From Ktedonobacteraceae bacterium (GTDB lineage: Bacteria > Chloroflexota > Ktedonobacteria > Ktedonobacterales > Ktedonobacteraceae): DNA of 64,000 nucleotides. Shown one piece after another: positions 1 through 9,653 of this stretch. Positions within the stretch are counted from its first letter, which is position 1, and each line of letters starts with the position of its first letter. The stretch is taken from assembly GCA_035653615.1 (NCBI GenBank), contig DASRBN010000038.1, forward strand, positions 117,779 to 181,778, in the 5' to 3' direction. Below the pieces are notes generated by a model, which saw only the letters and a program-made list of their open reading frames with translations, ran no database searches and was not told where the DNA came from. The position numbers and the translations under genes are program-made.

Positions 1-2220
1 AGCAGCGCTCCAACGGGCGAACATGGTACAGTTGTACGTCATGCATCGCAAGGCGGGCCGCCTCAATATCCGGCTCCTCATCCACATGGCACTTTTGAGC
101 AAGCGGTACACCGCCTGCTAGTCCTGGGGCTGTTGTTCTGGGGAAAACAGACGAATTTTGTCGGGCGTGACTACGCCAGTGGCGTTTATGATGGTGTGCT
201 GATTGTACCCCAGGCTGTGATGGAGATCGCGAATGAAGAGTGGCAGCTAGATGAGAAGGAAGGAACAGCTTCTTTATTCGAAGGTGTGGAATTGGGTGAA
301 GCGGTGCAGGGCTTGCAGCGCACGTTATATCTCTACTGGTCAATTGTCGCTGGAACGCGCGAAGGGTTACCGTTAATCAACAATAAATTACTCGCACGCT
401 CGTCCTTGCGCCAGGTATTGGAGCAAGTACAGGCTGCGGGCATGACGCACCTGGTAGAAAATGGCGGCATCCAGTTGCCCGAAGAAAGCCAGGCTGCAAC
501 GGCACACCGTAGGAGTGACCACGAGCGCGAACAATCGACTCTCTACCGCTCGCCCACCGGCAGTCTCTCATGGTCATCCACGATGCCGCTTATAGAGCGC
601 ATACGCACCGAATCCGATGTCCCCCACCTGCTATTCATCAGGTTATTGCTGATAAAATTGGGCTTGCTCTACGAACGGCGCGGCGTATTGTACGCGGCTC
701 CCGCGGATGCTTTTTTTGCCTTGCCTTTGCTTGAACGGGCGCGGCGTTGCTATCGCCTCTGGCTCGAAAGCTCTTTCTGGAACGAACTTGTTTATTTGCC
801 GGATGTGGTCTTGCGTCCCGCTCCTGCTCCTCTCGAACCGGCTCACGAAGAGTCCGTGCGAGCCAGGCAGTTCGTTGTGCAGCGCGTTCTTCACGCGCAG
901 CCGGAAACATGGCACGAACTGGCTGTTTTTATTGCACGTACCAAGCTCTACGTTCCTTACCTGCTCTTTCCGCGCCAGTACGGGTCGCGTGTCGATCGCT
1001 ATTCGATTGGCAGCAATCCCTACGGGTGGGATTTTCGCCTGCGCCGCGGCTGGTTAACACACCGTGAAGGCTGGCACCAGGTTGAGGGCGGATTTATTCG
1101 TTCCATCGTATCCGGGCCTCTGCGCTGGCTGGGACTGGTCGAAATAAACGATGAGAAGCATCCCGGCGCTTTCCGCCTGTCGAGGGATATCGAGCTGGTC
1201 ACCGCCGATCATCCCATTGAGATGAAAGAGCCGGAATGGGGGCGATTGATCGTGCAGCCAAATTTCGAACTGGTAGCGCTGGCGCCCGTTTCTGAGGCGC
1301 TACTGGTCAACCTGGACCGTTTTGCCGAGCGCGTGCGCCTGGAACGTATCGCACAGTACCGTCTCACAAGGGCAAGCGTTACACGCGCCATCCAGGTCGG
1401 CATGCAGGCCGCTGCCATCCAGGAGATACTGGAACAAGCAGCCGGGGACGATAGCAATATTCCCCAAAACGTGCGCTATTCGCTGCTCGAGTGGGAACGC
1501 CAGGCACGCCGCATCGAACTCTGGAGGGGCATGACACTGCTGGAAGTCGATGATGAAACCCTGCTGGATGCGCTCTATGCCGATGAGTCAATTCGTTCTA
1601 TGCTGGGGCGCCGCCTTGCTCCTCGTTTGGCGGAGGTAGCCGCCAACCAGCTGGCAAACATCCAGGAGCTTCTCTGGCAGCGCAACTACCTGCCCGCGCT
1701 CGTCTCCGCACCCATACATGAGAATCTCCTGGAAAGCGGGCGCCTGCCGACATTCGAACCGCAGTGGCGACTACAAAACGATGGCCTTTTACAACCCTGC
1801 CATCCCCTGGTTGACCTCTACCTCGCCGCCGAACTTGAGCGCTTTAGCGAGCCGGATGAAAGCACCGGATGGCGCAAGCTGACGGCAACGGCAATCGCGG
1901 CGGCTTGCAACTCCGGTCTCGCGTTAGAAAATCTTATACGCTTCCTACAACACTACTGTGAGGGCGGCATCCCGGCCTCTTTCTTGATACGCCTCAGATT
2001 ATGGGGTGGCGGCTATGCGGAACGCGACACGATACAGGTCGAACGCTCGCCGTTGCTCAGTCTTTCAGCCCAGGCCCTACGCGATATCCAGGCAGATGAG
2101 GAGCTTGGACCCTTGCTGGGTGCAGAGGTCTCCCAGGAAAATCGCCTGGTTCGTGTAGCACCAGAAGTACTGGAGCAGGTGATGGCGCTATTGAAAGAAC
2201 GAGGATTTACGGTAGAGTAG
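1..2220 (+). CDS. Helicase-associated (Helicase_C_3 / XPB-Ssl2-like) protein, 5'-truncated by window edge
   Basis: The reading frame is open from base 1, with no stop before the TTG at 133, so the gene starts left of the window; 739 codons are visible. The central part (about residues 420-560 of the visible protein) has the look of the Helicase_C_3 family: a strand-rich RLIVQPNFELVA stretch, then LDRFAERVRLERIAQYRLTR and a PQNVRYSLLEW motif. This domain is found in actinobacterial and Chloroflexota proteins related to the N-terminal domain of XPB/Ssl2 helicases. No Walker A or DEAD box is visible here, so any ATPase domain would have to lie upstream or be absent. Likely a cytoplasmic DNA-transaction protein; the exact role is unknown. 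It is followed after 29 bp by the tRNA promoter. Confidence 0.75.
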   Translation, partial: SSAPTGEHGTVVRHASQGGPPQYPAPHPHGTFEQAVHRLLVLGLLFWGKQTNFVGRDYASGVYDGVLIVPQAVMEIANEEWQLDEKEGTASLFEGVELGEAVQGLQRTLYLYWSIVAGTREGLPLINNKLLARSSLRQVLEQVQAAGMTHLVENGGIQLPEESQAATAHRRSDHEREQSTLYRSPTGSLSWSSTMPLIERIRTESDVPHLLFIRLLLIKLGLLYERRGVLYAAPADAFFALPLLERARRCYRLWLESSFWNELVYLPDVVLRPAPAPLEPAHEESVRARQFVVQRVLHAQPETWHELAVFIARTKLYVPYLLFPRQYGSRVDRYSIGSNPYGWDFRLRRGWLTHREGWHQVEGGFIRSIVSGPLRWLGLVEINDEKHPGAFRLSRDIELVTADHPIEMKEPEWGRLIVQPNFELVALAPVSEALLVNLDRFAERVRLERIAQYRLTRASVTRAIQVGMQAAAIQEILEQAAGDDSNIPQNVRYSLLEWERQARRIELWRGMTLLEVDDETLLDALYADESIRSMLGRRLAPRLAEVAANQLANIQELLWQRNYLPALVSAPIHENLLESGRLPTFEPQWRLQNDGLLQPCHPLVDLYLAAELERFSEPDESTGWRKLTATAIAAACNSGLALENLIRFLQHYCEGGIPASFLIRLRLWGGGYAERDTIQVERSPLLSLSAQALRDIQADEELGPLLGAEVSQENRLVRVAPEVLEQVMALLKERGFTVE

Positions 2221-2249
2221 GTAAGATTATCTCTCGCCGCAAAAACCTG

Positions 2250-2278
2250 TTGACAAATCACCTGATGTATGATATCTT
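2250..2278 (+). promoter_or_regulatory. Sigma-70-type promoter of the tRNA pair
   Basis: A consensus -35 box TTGACA (2250-2255) and a -10 box TATCTT (2273-2278) are separated by 17 bp. Transcription would begin about 20 bp before tRNA-Gly. This is the best promoter match in the window. Confidence 0.7.
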
Positions 2279-2304
2279 AGTGTTACGAAAGCAAGGCAAT
2301 ATAA

Positions 2305-2376
2305 GCGGGAGTGGCTCAGTGGTAGAGCATCTCCTTGCCAAGGAGAAAGTCGCGGGTTCGATCCCCGTCTCCCGCT
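2305..2376 (+). tRNA. tRNA-Gly (anticodon GCC)
   Basis: A full cloverleaf can be drawn: acceptor GCGGGAG (2305-2311) pairs with CTCCCGC (2369-2375), the D arm contains AGTGGTAGA, the anticodon loop is TTGCCAA with anticodon GCC, and the T arm contains GGTTCGATCC. CCA is not encoded. It shares a promoter and terminator with the tRNA-Cys 23 bp downstream. Confidence 0.95.
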
Positions 2377-2399
2377 CCCCATCATCCAATGGTTTTTCC

Positions 2400-2470
2400 G
2401 GCGACGTCGCCAAGTGGTAAGGCACGGCTCTGCAAAAGCTGCACCAGCGGTTCGAATCCGCTCGTCGCCT
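2400..2470 (+). tRNA. tRNA-Cys (anticodon GCA)
   Basis: Acceptor GGCGACG (2400-2406) pairs with CGTCGCC (2463-2469), with discriminator U as expected for tRNA-Cys. The anticodon loop CTGCAAA gives anticodon GCA, and the T loop is GGTTCGAATCC. Length is 71 nt and CCA is not encoded. The neighbouring tRNA-Gly lies just upstream in the same transcript. Confidence 0.95.
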
Positions 2471-2476
2471 CCCATC

Positions 2477-2505
2477 AGACGTGATCTCGGAGTCACGTCT
2501 TTTTA
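2477..2505 (+). terminator. Rho-independent terminator after the tRNA pair
   Basis: Perfect 8-bp stem AGACGTGA / TCACGTCT with an 8-nt loop, followed directly by TTTT. It ends the tRNA transcript just before recO, so recO needs its own promoter or read-through. Confidence 0.85.
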
Positions 2506-2515
2506 TTGAGTAGTG

Positions 2516-3343
2516 ATGGTTTTCCCCATGCGACAGCAACATAGTTATTCCACAGAAGCGATCATCCTCAAGCGCATCGACCTGGGCGAAGCCGACCGTA
2601 TCGTTACCCTCTTTACGCCGGGCAAGGGAAAATATCATGCCATCGCCAAGGGCACGCGCCGCCCCGTCAGCAAACTGGCCGGCCATCTTGAACTGCTCAG
2701 CCGCAGCCAGTTACAGGTGGCGCTGGGTCGCAACCTCGATATCGTGACACAGGCCGAGGGACGCGAAAACTTCCTGCACCTGCGATCCGATCTCTGGCAT
2801 ATGACCTGCGGCTTCTATCTCGCCGAGCTGATTGATCGCTTTGTTGAAGATTCGACGCCCCACCTCGATATCTATGTCCTGCTGCTTGAAACCTTGCGCT
2901 ACCTGGACGCGGACGCTATGGCGCTGGAGCAACAGCGAGCCAACGATACCGGGCCTTCCACAGCCCGCGCGGATGAACATACCAGGTTGCTACTGCGCTA
3001 CTTTGAACTGCGCCTGCTCTCCGCAATCGGCTATGAGCCTGCGTTACAGAACTGCGCCCACTGTGGAAACGAGCTGCTGCCCGAAGAGAACGGCTTCAAA
3101 GCCTCTTCAGGTGGTGTATTGTGCCCGCAATGCTCGCGCTTCTGGGAGCGTCGTCTCTCATTGAATGCCCTCAAGGTGTTGCGCTTCTTACAGCGCAGCA
3201 AGTGGATAGAGGCCTCACGCCTGCGCCTGGACGAGCAATTGCAGATCGAGTTAGAGATGGTCATGCACAGCCTCTTACGCTTCCACCTGGAGCGTGACTT
3301 AAAATCGTGGAGCTTTTTGGAGATGTTAAGCGTCAAGATGTAG
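2516..3343 (+). CDS. recO: DNA repair protein RecO
   Basis: RecO (275 aa) mediates RecA loading in the RecFOR gap-repair pathway. The N-terminal OB-fold region contains TEAIILKRIDLGEADRIVTL and GKGKYHAIAKGTRRP, both typical of the family. The C-terminal half has the four-cysteine zinc site CAHCGNE...CPQCS. Length is normal. There is no convincing ribosome binding site; ATG 2516 is used here, and ATG 2528 (beginning MRQQHSY) is an equally plausible start. It stands alone between the tRNA terminator and a transporter. Confidence 0.92.
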   Translation: MVFPMRQQHSYSTEAIILKRIDLGEADRIVTLFTPGKGKYHAIAKGTRRPVSKLAGHLELLSRSQLQVALGRNLDIVTQAEGRENFLHLRSDLWHMTCGFYLAELIDRFVEDSTPHLDIYVLLLETLRYLDADAMALEQQRANDTGPSTARADEHTRLLLRYFELRLLSAIGYEPALQNCAHCGNELLPEENGFKASSGGVLCPQCSRFWERRLSLNALKVLRFLQRSKWIEASRLRLDEQLQIELEMVMHSLLRFHLERDLKSWSFLEMLSVKM

Positions 3344-3448
3344 GTAGAGTACTCTCTAGCCAACTCAATAAGCTCATGGTACAATACGCATTGTATCCGA
3401 GGCGGACCTCGTTATTATTTTATTTTTATCCTCGACGTGGAGGCGCAC

Positions 3449-4879
3449 ATGAGTGACATCACGACCTCTCCTGACTCTTCGGAAGTCAACGCCCGTGTTC
3501 CGAAACGCATTTTGAGTGGCTATCCCGCTTATGTCTTCTGGGTGATGTTCAGCATCAACTTCCTGAACTATCTTGATCGCAATGTATTGACCGGCGCGGC
3601 TAATGTGGTGGCAAAAGAACTGGGGTTTGGATTTGATGGCATTGGGTACATCGCATCGGCTTTTCTGATCGTCTACACGCTTGGAACGGTTCCCCTGGGC
3701 ATCTGGGCGGATCGAGCCAAGCGCAGAAATGTGGTTGCCATCTGTGTGGCCGTCTGGAGTGTAGCCACCGCCCTCACCGCTCTGGCAAACAGCTTTATCA
3801 CGCTCTTCCTTTCACGCATGGTGCTGGGTATTGGTGAAGCGGGCTATTTCCCTGCCGGTACTGCGCTCATGAGCGATTACTTTCGACGCTCTACACGCTC
3901 GCGCGTCATGAGCTGGTGGAGTGTTGGCCAGCTCGTTGGCATCCTGGTTGGTTTTGTGGTTGGAGGCACAGTGGCCGGTCTCTTTATAGGCAGCTGGCGA
4001 TTGGCATTCATCTTTACCGGCATTCCTGGTCTGATCCTGGCATTTCTGGCATGGAGGGTGCGCGAACCTCGCCGCAACCAGGCCGATGAGGCCGTAGGAC
4101 CGGACTCCCATTCGTTTGGCAACGCGACCGAGTTAGAGGAGCCACCGCATACACTGCACATTACCTCGAGTATCTTTGCTCAATTTAGAACCTTGCTGAG
4201 CATCAAGACGCTGGTGGTATTGATTGTGATGCAGATATTCGCCTTCTTTGTGCTGGGGGTAAACGTTGTCTTTTTGCCGACCTATTTGCAGCAGAAAGAT
4301 ACGTTTGGTCTGACTTCGGGGCAGGCAGGTCTCTTCTCTGGAGCGGTGATCGTGTTCGCGGGCATGGCGGGCACGATTCTTGGAGGTTACCTGGCTGACG
4401 TTCTGAACCGGCGTCATCCGGGAGCGCGCGTGCTGGTATGCGGCATTGGCTTCTTGTTGAGCGCCCCGTCTTTTGCGGTGGCAGTTACCGTGCATGATCT
4501 CAGAATTTTCAGTATTTTCTTTATCCTTACCACGCTGTTGATCCTGTTTTACCAGGGTCCCAGCACGGCGGCCACACAGGATGTCGTGCCATCGATCCTG
4601 CGAGCATCGGCAGTGGCCCTCACACTGCTCATTGCTCACCTGCTGGGTGATGCTTTTGCACCCTCGCTGGTAGGAACACTGGCGACCGTCTTTGATCCGA
4701 CACATGGACTGCATTTCAAGAACAGCGTAGGTGGCCAGGACTTGAGCCATGCCCTATTGATTACCTGTACACCTGCATTGGTAATTGCCGGTCTGGTTGG
4801 CATTTTCGGCGCTCGTTGGATGAAGGCGGATGTGGATGCAGCGGAGCAAGCAGACCGGGCACTGAATAATGCCGGTTAA
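3449..4879 (+). CDS. MFS transporter (spinster-like)
   Basis: A 476-aa major facilitator superfamily permease with about 12 hydrophobic segments. The N-terminal half has NFLNYLDRNVLTGAA and, between TM2 and TM3, the MFS signature loop GIWADRAKRRN. The GEAGYFPAGTALMSDYF stretch resembles the spinster/sugar-phosphate-type branch. The substrate cannot be read from sequence. ATG 3449 was chosen over the upstream in-frame GTG 3437 because GTGGAGG at 3437-3443 is an obvious Shine-Dalgarno site for it. It is a single-gene unit, with about 160 bp before the kinase gene. Confidence 0.85.
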   Translation: MSDITTSPDSSEVNARVPKRILSGYPAYVFWVMFSINFLNYLDRNVLTGAANVVAKELGFGFDGIGYIASAFLIVYTLGTVPLGIWADRAKRRNVVAICVAVWSVATALTALANSFITLFLSRMVLGIGEAGYFPAGTALMSDYFRRSTRSRVMSWWSVGQLVGILVGFVVGGTVAGLFIGSWRLAFIFTGIPGLILAFLAWRVREPRRNQADEAVGPDSHSFGNATELEEPPHTLHITSSIFAQFRTLLSIKTLVVLIVMQIFAFFVLGVNVVFLPTYLQQKDTFGLTSGQAGLFSGAVIVFAGMAGTILGGYLADVLNRRHPGARVLVCGIGFLLSAPSFAVAVTVHDLRIFSIFFILTTLLILFYQGPSTAATQDVVPSILRASAVALTLLIAHLLGDAFAPSLVGTLATVFDPTHGLHFKNSVGGQDLSHALLITCTPALVIAGLVGIFGARWMKADVDAAEQADRALNNAG

Positions 4880-4933
4880 CACGCAACATTTGTGGAGCAG
4901 GTCGCATTGAGGATGTGTACTTTCCTACTGCCC

Positions 4934-4956
4934 TTTATTGAAGAATATGTTATAAT
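4934..4956 (+). promoter_or_regulatory. Extended -10 promoter upstream of kinase gene
   Basis: A perfect -10 TATAAT at 4951-4956 is preceded by TG in the extended position (TGTTATAAT). The -35 region is weak. It lies about 83 bp before the kinase start codon. Confidence 0.5.
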
Positions 4957-5038
4957 GCGGCCAGATTATGGTTAAGGCGATTTCTTGCGGTCACCCAGGT
5001 TTCTGCCCTGGACATGCACTAAAGAGCGATGAAAAAAT

Positions 5039-6865
5039 ATGGTGAATAATTATCCATTTGACCCTAACAATCCGGCTTCTCTTAGTAATCCTGCCACCCC
5101 ACAAAGTGGTATGGGAGGCAATCCGCCGGAATATCCTTTGCCGCCCGTGTCTCCACAGGCGCTTTCTGTTCCCAATTCCGCGCAATCCGCGCAGCAGGTA
5201 GCACCTGGCGCAAAAAACAATGGGAACGCGGATAGCGGTGCGAAGTTCAGTGAGGGAGGTCATCATCGTTTACCTGCAGGTACGGAGCTTTCGTTCGGAA
5301 GATATCGCATTGAGAAACTGGTGGCCGCCGGGGGTATGGGCGCCGTCTACCGCGCGATAGATTTGCGTTTTGATCGTCCATGCGCGGTCAAAGAGATGCT
5401 GGACGATTTCTCGACGGATGAAGAACGGGGAAAAGCTGTTGAGTGGTTCAAACGCGAGGCAACCTTCCTGCTCGATCTGAATCATCCCTGCATTCCCCGT
5501 GTACGTGATTTCTTCGCGGAGGGTGAGAGACATTACCTGGTGATGGATTTTATTGAGGGAAGAACGCTTGCCGAGGTGCTGGAAAAAGAGGGGAATGTTC
5601 CCGGCGTGAATGGAGCGCGCGGCGTTTCCGAGGCGCGCGCTCGCAGCTGGGGGCAGCAAGTATGCAGTGTCTTAACCTATCTCCATAATCAGAAGCCGCC
5701 GGTAATTTTCCGTGATCTCAAGCCTTCCAATATCATGGTTACCGACCAGGACGAGATCAAGCTGATTGACTTCGGCATTGCCCGCACGGTGCAATCACAG
5801 CGCCAATCGACGATTATCATGACGATTGGTTACGCTCCCCCCGAACAACTTCACGGCATGCCTGAACCGCGCAGCGATATCTACGCGCTGGGCGCAACCC
5901 TGCATAAAGTGCTGACGCGCCATGACGCGGCCAATAATAAACCGAGCATCTTCTCATTCCCGCCCGTTCGCCTGCTGCGACCGGATATTTCGCCCGCTTT
6001 CGAACAAATTTTGATGAAGGCGTTGGCCCCCAATTTAGAACAGCGTTGGGCCAGCGCCGCCGAGATGGGGCAGGCGATTATCAAACTGCCGCCAATTCGG
6101 GTGAATCCACCGGCAGTAGCGCCGGTAGCCACAGTACCGGGGGGAGATCGCAATACTCCATCAAGACCAGCTGCGAGCGGCAACGGATTAACCGGCCCGG
6201 CGGGAGCTTTGATCCGGTTAGCGCAGGATCACATTCGGGCCGGTCGCATCGATCCGGCATATGCGGTCACCGGCCAGGCTTACGCGCTTGAGCCGAATAA
6301 TGCCCTGGTGCATAAACTCTATGGGCAGGTCTTTGCGCGCCGCAACCAGCCTGAGCAGGCAATGCAGGCGTACAATCGTTCCTTGCAGTTGAATAATACC
6401 GATCCGGAGACGCACAAACTGGTGGGCGATGTCTATCTCTATCTTCGAAGGCAACCGGCGCAAGCCATTCCCGCCTACACAGAGTCGCTGCGTTTGAACG
6501 TCAATGACCTCGAGGCGCATATGCGGCTGGCGAAGTGTTTCGAGGAGACGGGGCAACTGGAACCGGCGTTGCGCGAATACCAGGAAGCGGCCCGGCTCGA
6601 TCCCAAACAACCAGGCATTCACTACACGATCGGCCAGCTTGCCTGGCGCCTGAATCAACTGCCATTGGCGGAACGGGCTTTTGTTCAGGTGCTAACGATC
6701 AACCCCGCCGATCACCAGACGCGGTTTTTGTTAAGCCAGGTCTACGAACGCGAAAATAAGCTCGAAGAGGCTTTCGAACAATGCAGATTTGTAGTCGAGG
6801 CGATGCCGGCGAATACGGCGGCCCAGGCTATGCTGCAACGATTGCGTATTCAGTTGAGGCGTTAA
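5039..6865 (+). CDS. Serine/threonine protein kinase with C-terminal TPR repeats
   Basis: A 608-aa Hanks-type kinase. A Pro/Asn-rich N-terminal tail (about 1-80) precedes the kinase domain (about 87-350), which contains the Gly-rich loop VAAGGMGAVY, catalytic Lys118 (AVKEM), the loop FRDLKPSN (Asp226) and the DFG motif at 244-246, then GYAPPEQ. The HRD histidine is Phe, a change seen in some active bacterial kinases. Residues about 390-605 are tetratricopeptide repeats (for example PEQAMQAYNRSLQLN). No membrane segment is visible, so it should be cytoplasmic. The next gene encodes a PP2C phosphatase, the natural opposing enzyme. Confidence 0.92.
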   Translation: MVNNYPFDPNNPASLSNPATPQSGMGGNPPEYPLPPVSPQALSVPNSAQSAQQVAPGAKNNGNADSGAKFSEGGHHRLPAGTELSFGRYRIEKLVAAGGMGAVYRAIDLRFDRPCAVKEMLDDFSTDEERGKAVEWFKREATFLLDLNHPCIPRVRDFFAEGERHYLVMDFIEGRTLAEVLEKEGNVPGVNGARGVSEARARSWGQQVCSVLTYLHNQKPPVIFRDLKPSNIMVTDQDEIKLIDFGIARTVQSQRQSTIIMTIGYAPPEQLHGMPEPRSDIYALGATLHKVLTRHDAANNKPSIFSFPPVRLLRPDISPAFEQILMKALAPNLEQRWASAAEMGQAIIKLPPIRVNPPAVAPVATVPGGDRNTPSRPAASGNGLTGPAGALIRLAQDHIRAGRIDPAYAVTGQAYALEPNNALVHKLYGQVFARRNQPEQAMQAYNRSLQLNNTDPETHKLVGDVYLYLRRQPAQAIPAYTESLRLNVNDLEAHMRLAKCFEETGQLEPALREYQEAARLDPKQPGIHYTIGQLAWRLNQLPLAERAFVQVLTINPADHQTRFLLSQVYERENKLEEAFEQCRFVVEAMPANTAAQAMLQRLRIQLRR

Positions 6866-6969
6866 GCCAGAGCGGGACAAACATACATTCTTTTGCGGAG
6901 CTGAGTGGGACGATGAGAAATACTACGACAACACTTCGATGCAGGCCGGATGTAAGGAGAGAAAAACAT

Positions 6970-9546
6970 TTGAGCGCGCATGGCTTCGTAGCTGGTATGC
7001 GCAAAAATACAGGTTTGCTTGTACTCTCCATATGTGGTGGGCTGCTCATAGCCCTCCAACTGCTGATTCCCTCGCTGGCGTTCGCCTCGACAAGCAGGAG
7101 CGCGAGCGACCATGCTTTCTCTTCCTCACAACAAGAAGCGTTTGACCTGGCCGATGTTGCGGTGGTACGCCTGGTCGTCACCTATACGGTGCCTGGAAGC
7201 TCTTCCAGGATGCTCTGTACTGGCTTAGGCGCGATTGTTGGCAGCTGGCTCCCCAATAGCCCAACCGACAAGAATACCTGGGTGGTGACCGATAGCTCGC
7301 TGGTGACAACCAACGGCACCAGCTGTAAGGGGCCGGGGACATTTGGTATCCTGACGACCGTTGAGGTGCTGGCCAATACCACCTATAGCGGTCTGCCCCC
7401 TTTAAGCCAGCCCATCGGACAGCTCAACTGCGCGCAATCGTTCTGCCGTGACGCCGCTACCGGTACACTTGAAACACTGGATGGCATGGCAAGCCCTGGA
7501 GGAGCGGTACTCTTTTCCTTCCATAGCGATGCGCAGCACCTGCAACCATTTCTGACCATTACTCCTAATGCGAATACCGACGACACCTCGTTCGGCATCG
7601 AACTGGCGAGCGCGAGTAGTTCCTGGCCGACGACGCCGGTTGCGGTAACCGACCCCAACACGCTGGCGCACTACCTGGTTCCCGATGCTATCACTTCGCC
7701 GGTGGGCCATGCGCCCGGCAACGTCTCTTCCACTGCCACCCCAACAGCTACTGCTCCCATCCAGGCTACTCCATCGCCAGCTGGAACCTACGAGCCAGGG
7801 ATGCCCCTGATAGCGCCGGATGGAAGCTTGAGCGGCCTGTATGTGAACGAGAACACGACGATCACCGCAACGCAGATCAACGTGTTGCTGAGCCGGCAGC
7901 CAGAATTTTCACCGACGGCGCAGGTCCGCCATCAGAGCCAGAACCCCTTAGAGGGGAACTGGCACATCGGCATTTCGGACTACTATGCCAATAATTTCCA
8001 GGGGGCGCATACGGCCCTCACTGCCATAGCCCACGCGAATCCCCCTGTCAACCCTGATTTCAAGGCCGCGGGGAATTATGACCAGCAGCACGTGGTGCCA
8101 GCGCTGCAAAAGAATGGCAAGAGTACTACTGGTGGTTCCGGCGCTGGAAATAGTGGCAGCGGCACAATTTTAGGCTTCCCTGCCGGGCAGGTGATACTGG
8201 TAGGAATTATCGGCGTGGTGATCTTGCTGGCACTTTTATTGATCCTGGTAAGCCTGAAGTTCGGGCAGGCACGAGGGCGACGCAAGCAAGAACTGGCGCA
8301 ATTCGAGGCGGACCAGGCTGAGGCGCAGCGGCTGGCCGAGATAGAGGCACAGCGCCAGCAGAAGATTACAGCGCGGTTGCAATCCCCCTTCAGCACGGTG
8401 CGTTGTCCGAACTGCGGCGTACAGGTCACTACCGATGATTCCGTCTGCCCGAACTGCCATTACTTGCTCTCGGCTTCGGATTCTGGATTACACCTGCGCG
8501 CTGTACCGCCTCCTCCAGTAGAGCCACCTGCTCAGATGAGTCCCGCACAGGTTTATTCCGGTACGCCCGCCGCGCCTTCTATTAGCGAGATGCCGACGCT
8601 GCAATTCCCGCCCAGCAACGGAAACGCGAACGATTCCGATAGGACGCAGCCTTACGATATACAACAGTTGCAGGGCATGAATCTGAGCCTGGCAGTGGGG
8701 GCGCGTACCGATCGCGGTATTAAGCGCAAGCACAAACCCAATGAGGATAACTACTTCGCGCTACAGGCGCCAAGGCCCACAAATACGCAGCCGCAGGAGT
8801 TCGGATTATTTGTGGTGGCGGATGGCATGGGCGGGCACGCGAATGGACAGGATGCCAGTCGGCTGGCGATTCAGACGATTATCGATTTCATGCTACCGAA
8901 ACTTGCCAGCGATGAGCCGATGAGCGAGGACGATTTTAAAAACCTGCTCAACGAGGGAGTGCAACGCGCAAATCAGGCCGTTCACCAGCGCAATATGGAA
9001 GAACGAGCTGATATGGGAACCACGATGACAGCTGCCTTAATCGTGGGGGCAATCGCCTATGTTGCCAATGTGGGTGATAGTCGTACCTACCTGTATCGCG
9101 AGCCTGAAGGACTGATCAAGATCACACACGATCATTCGGTGGTGGCGAGCCTGGTTGACGCGGGTATTATTAAGCCCGATGATATCTATACGCATCCCAA
9201 ACGCAACCAGATTTATCGCAGCCTGGGCGAGAAGCCGTTTGTAGAGGTCGATACATTCAAGGTGCCACTGCAGGTAGGCGATAAGTTGCTGCTGTGTTCT
9301 GACGGGCTGTGGGATATGGTGCGCGATCCGGAGATACAACGTCTGATGAGTGCCCCTGCGCCCGATCCCAATAAGACGGGGAAGGCGCTGATCCAGGCGG
9401 CGCTGGATGGCGGTGGTGAGGACAATGTAAGCGTGATTGTGATCTACATCAATGAAATGAGTAGCCAGCCCACCATATCAAACGTCCAGTTGATCGCCAA
9501 GCCCGAGAACGTTACCCTACCAGAATTGCCTCTACCAGGAGCGTAG
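6970..9546 (+). CDS. Membrane-anchored PP2C-family protein phosphatase with extracytoplasmic domain
   Basis: About 858 aa. Order of parts: an N-terminal membrane segment or signal anchor (about 10-37); a 370-residue outside domain that resembles a degenerate trypsin-like fold; a Gly/Ser linker; a second membrane segment (about 407-430); a charged coil; a four-cysteine zinc ribbon (CPNCG...CPNCH, about 478-497); and a PP2C domain (about 573-830) with RGIKRKHKPNEDNY, VVADGMGGHANG, ANVGDSRTYLY, LLCSDGLWDMV and DNVSVIVI. The metal-binding aspartates are present. TTG 6970 was chosen because AAGGAGAG lies about 10 bp upstream; ATG 6913 is the alternative. It probably reverses phosphorylation by the kinase 105 bp upstream. 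Confidence 0.88.
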   Translation: MSAHGFVAGMRKNTGLLVLSICGGLLIALQLLIPSLAFASTSRSASDHAFSSSQQEAFDLADVAVVRLVVTYTVPGSSSRMLCTGLGAIVGSWLPNSPTDKNTWVVTDSSLVTTNGTSCKGPGTFGILTTVEVLANTTYSGLPPLSQPIGQLNCAQSFCRDAATGTLETLDGMASPGGAVLFSFHSDAQHLQPFLTITPNANTDDTSFGIELASASSSWPTTPVAVTDPNTLAHYLVPDAITSPVGHAPGNVSSTATPTATAPIQATPSPAGTYEPGMPLIAPDGSLSGLYVNENTTITATQINVLLSRQPEFSPTAQVRHQSQNPLEGNWHIGISDYYANNFQGAHTALTAIAHANPPVNPDFKAAGNYDQQHVVPALQKNGKSTTGGSGAGNSGSGTILGFPAGQVILVGIIGVVILLALLLILVSLKFGQARGRRKQELAQFEADQAEAQRLAEIEAQRQQKITARLQSPFSTVRCPNCGVQVTTDDSVCPNCHYLLSASDSGLHLRAVPPPPVEPPAQMSPAQVYSGTPAAPSISEMPTLQFPPSNGNANDSDRTQPYDIQQLQGMNLSLAVGARTDRGIKRKHKPNEDNYFALQAPRPTNTQPQEFGLFVVADGMGGHANGQDASRLAIQTIIDFMLPKLASDEPMSEDDFKNLLNEGVQRANQAVHQRNMEERADMGTTMTAALIVGAIAYVANVGDSRTYLYREPEGLIKITHDHSVVASLVDAGIIKPDDIYTHPKRNQIYRSLGEKPFVEVDTFKVPLQVGDKLLLCSDGLWDMVRDPEIQRLMSAPAPDPNKTGKALIQAALDGGGEDNVSVIVIYINEMSSQPTISNVQLIAKPENVTLPELPLPGA

Positions 9547-9579
9547 GGGCGGACTCTGGTCGATGCTTCTCTCCTGTGC

Positions 9580-9585
9580 TATAAT
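9580..9585 (+). promoter_or_regulatory. Extended -10 promoter of the nuo cluster
   Basis: TATAAT at 9580-9585 with upstream TGC gives the extended -10 form. The -35 is weak. It lies in the gap between the phosphatase stop and nuoA. Confidence 0.45.
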
Positions 9586-9653
9586 CAAGACAGCACATTT
9601 TGCCTTTATTCATCCACGTACAGAACGAAGGCAGTTATTTGGAGGGAAGGCAC

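Noticed and set aside
2227..2496. Minus-strand frames across the tRNA genes (containing GSNPRLSPWQ and similar)
   Set aside because: These are known-type spurious proteins made by translating tRNA genes in reverse.
4133..4750. A 205-codon minus-strand frame over the MFS gene
   Set aside because: His/Gln-rich composition and opposition to a clear transporter gene show it to be a shadow.
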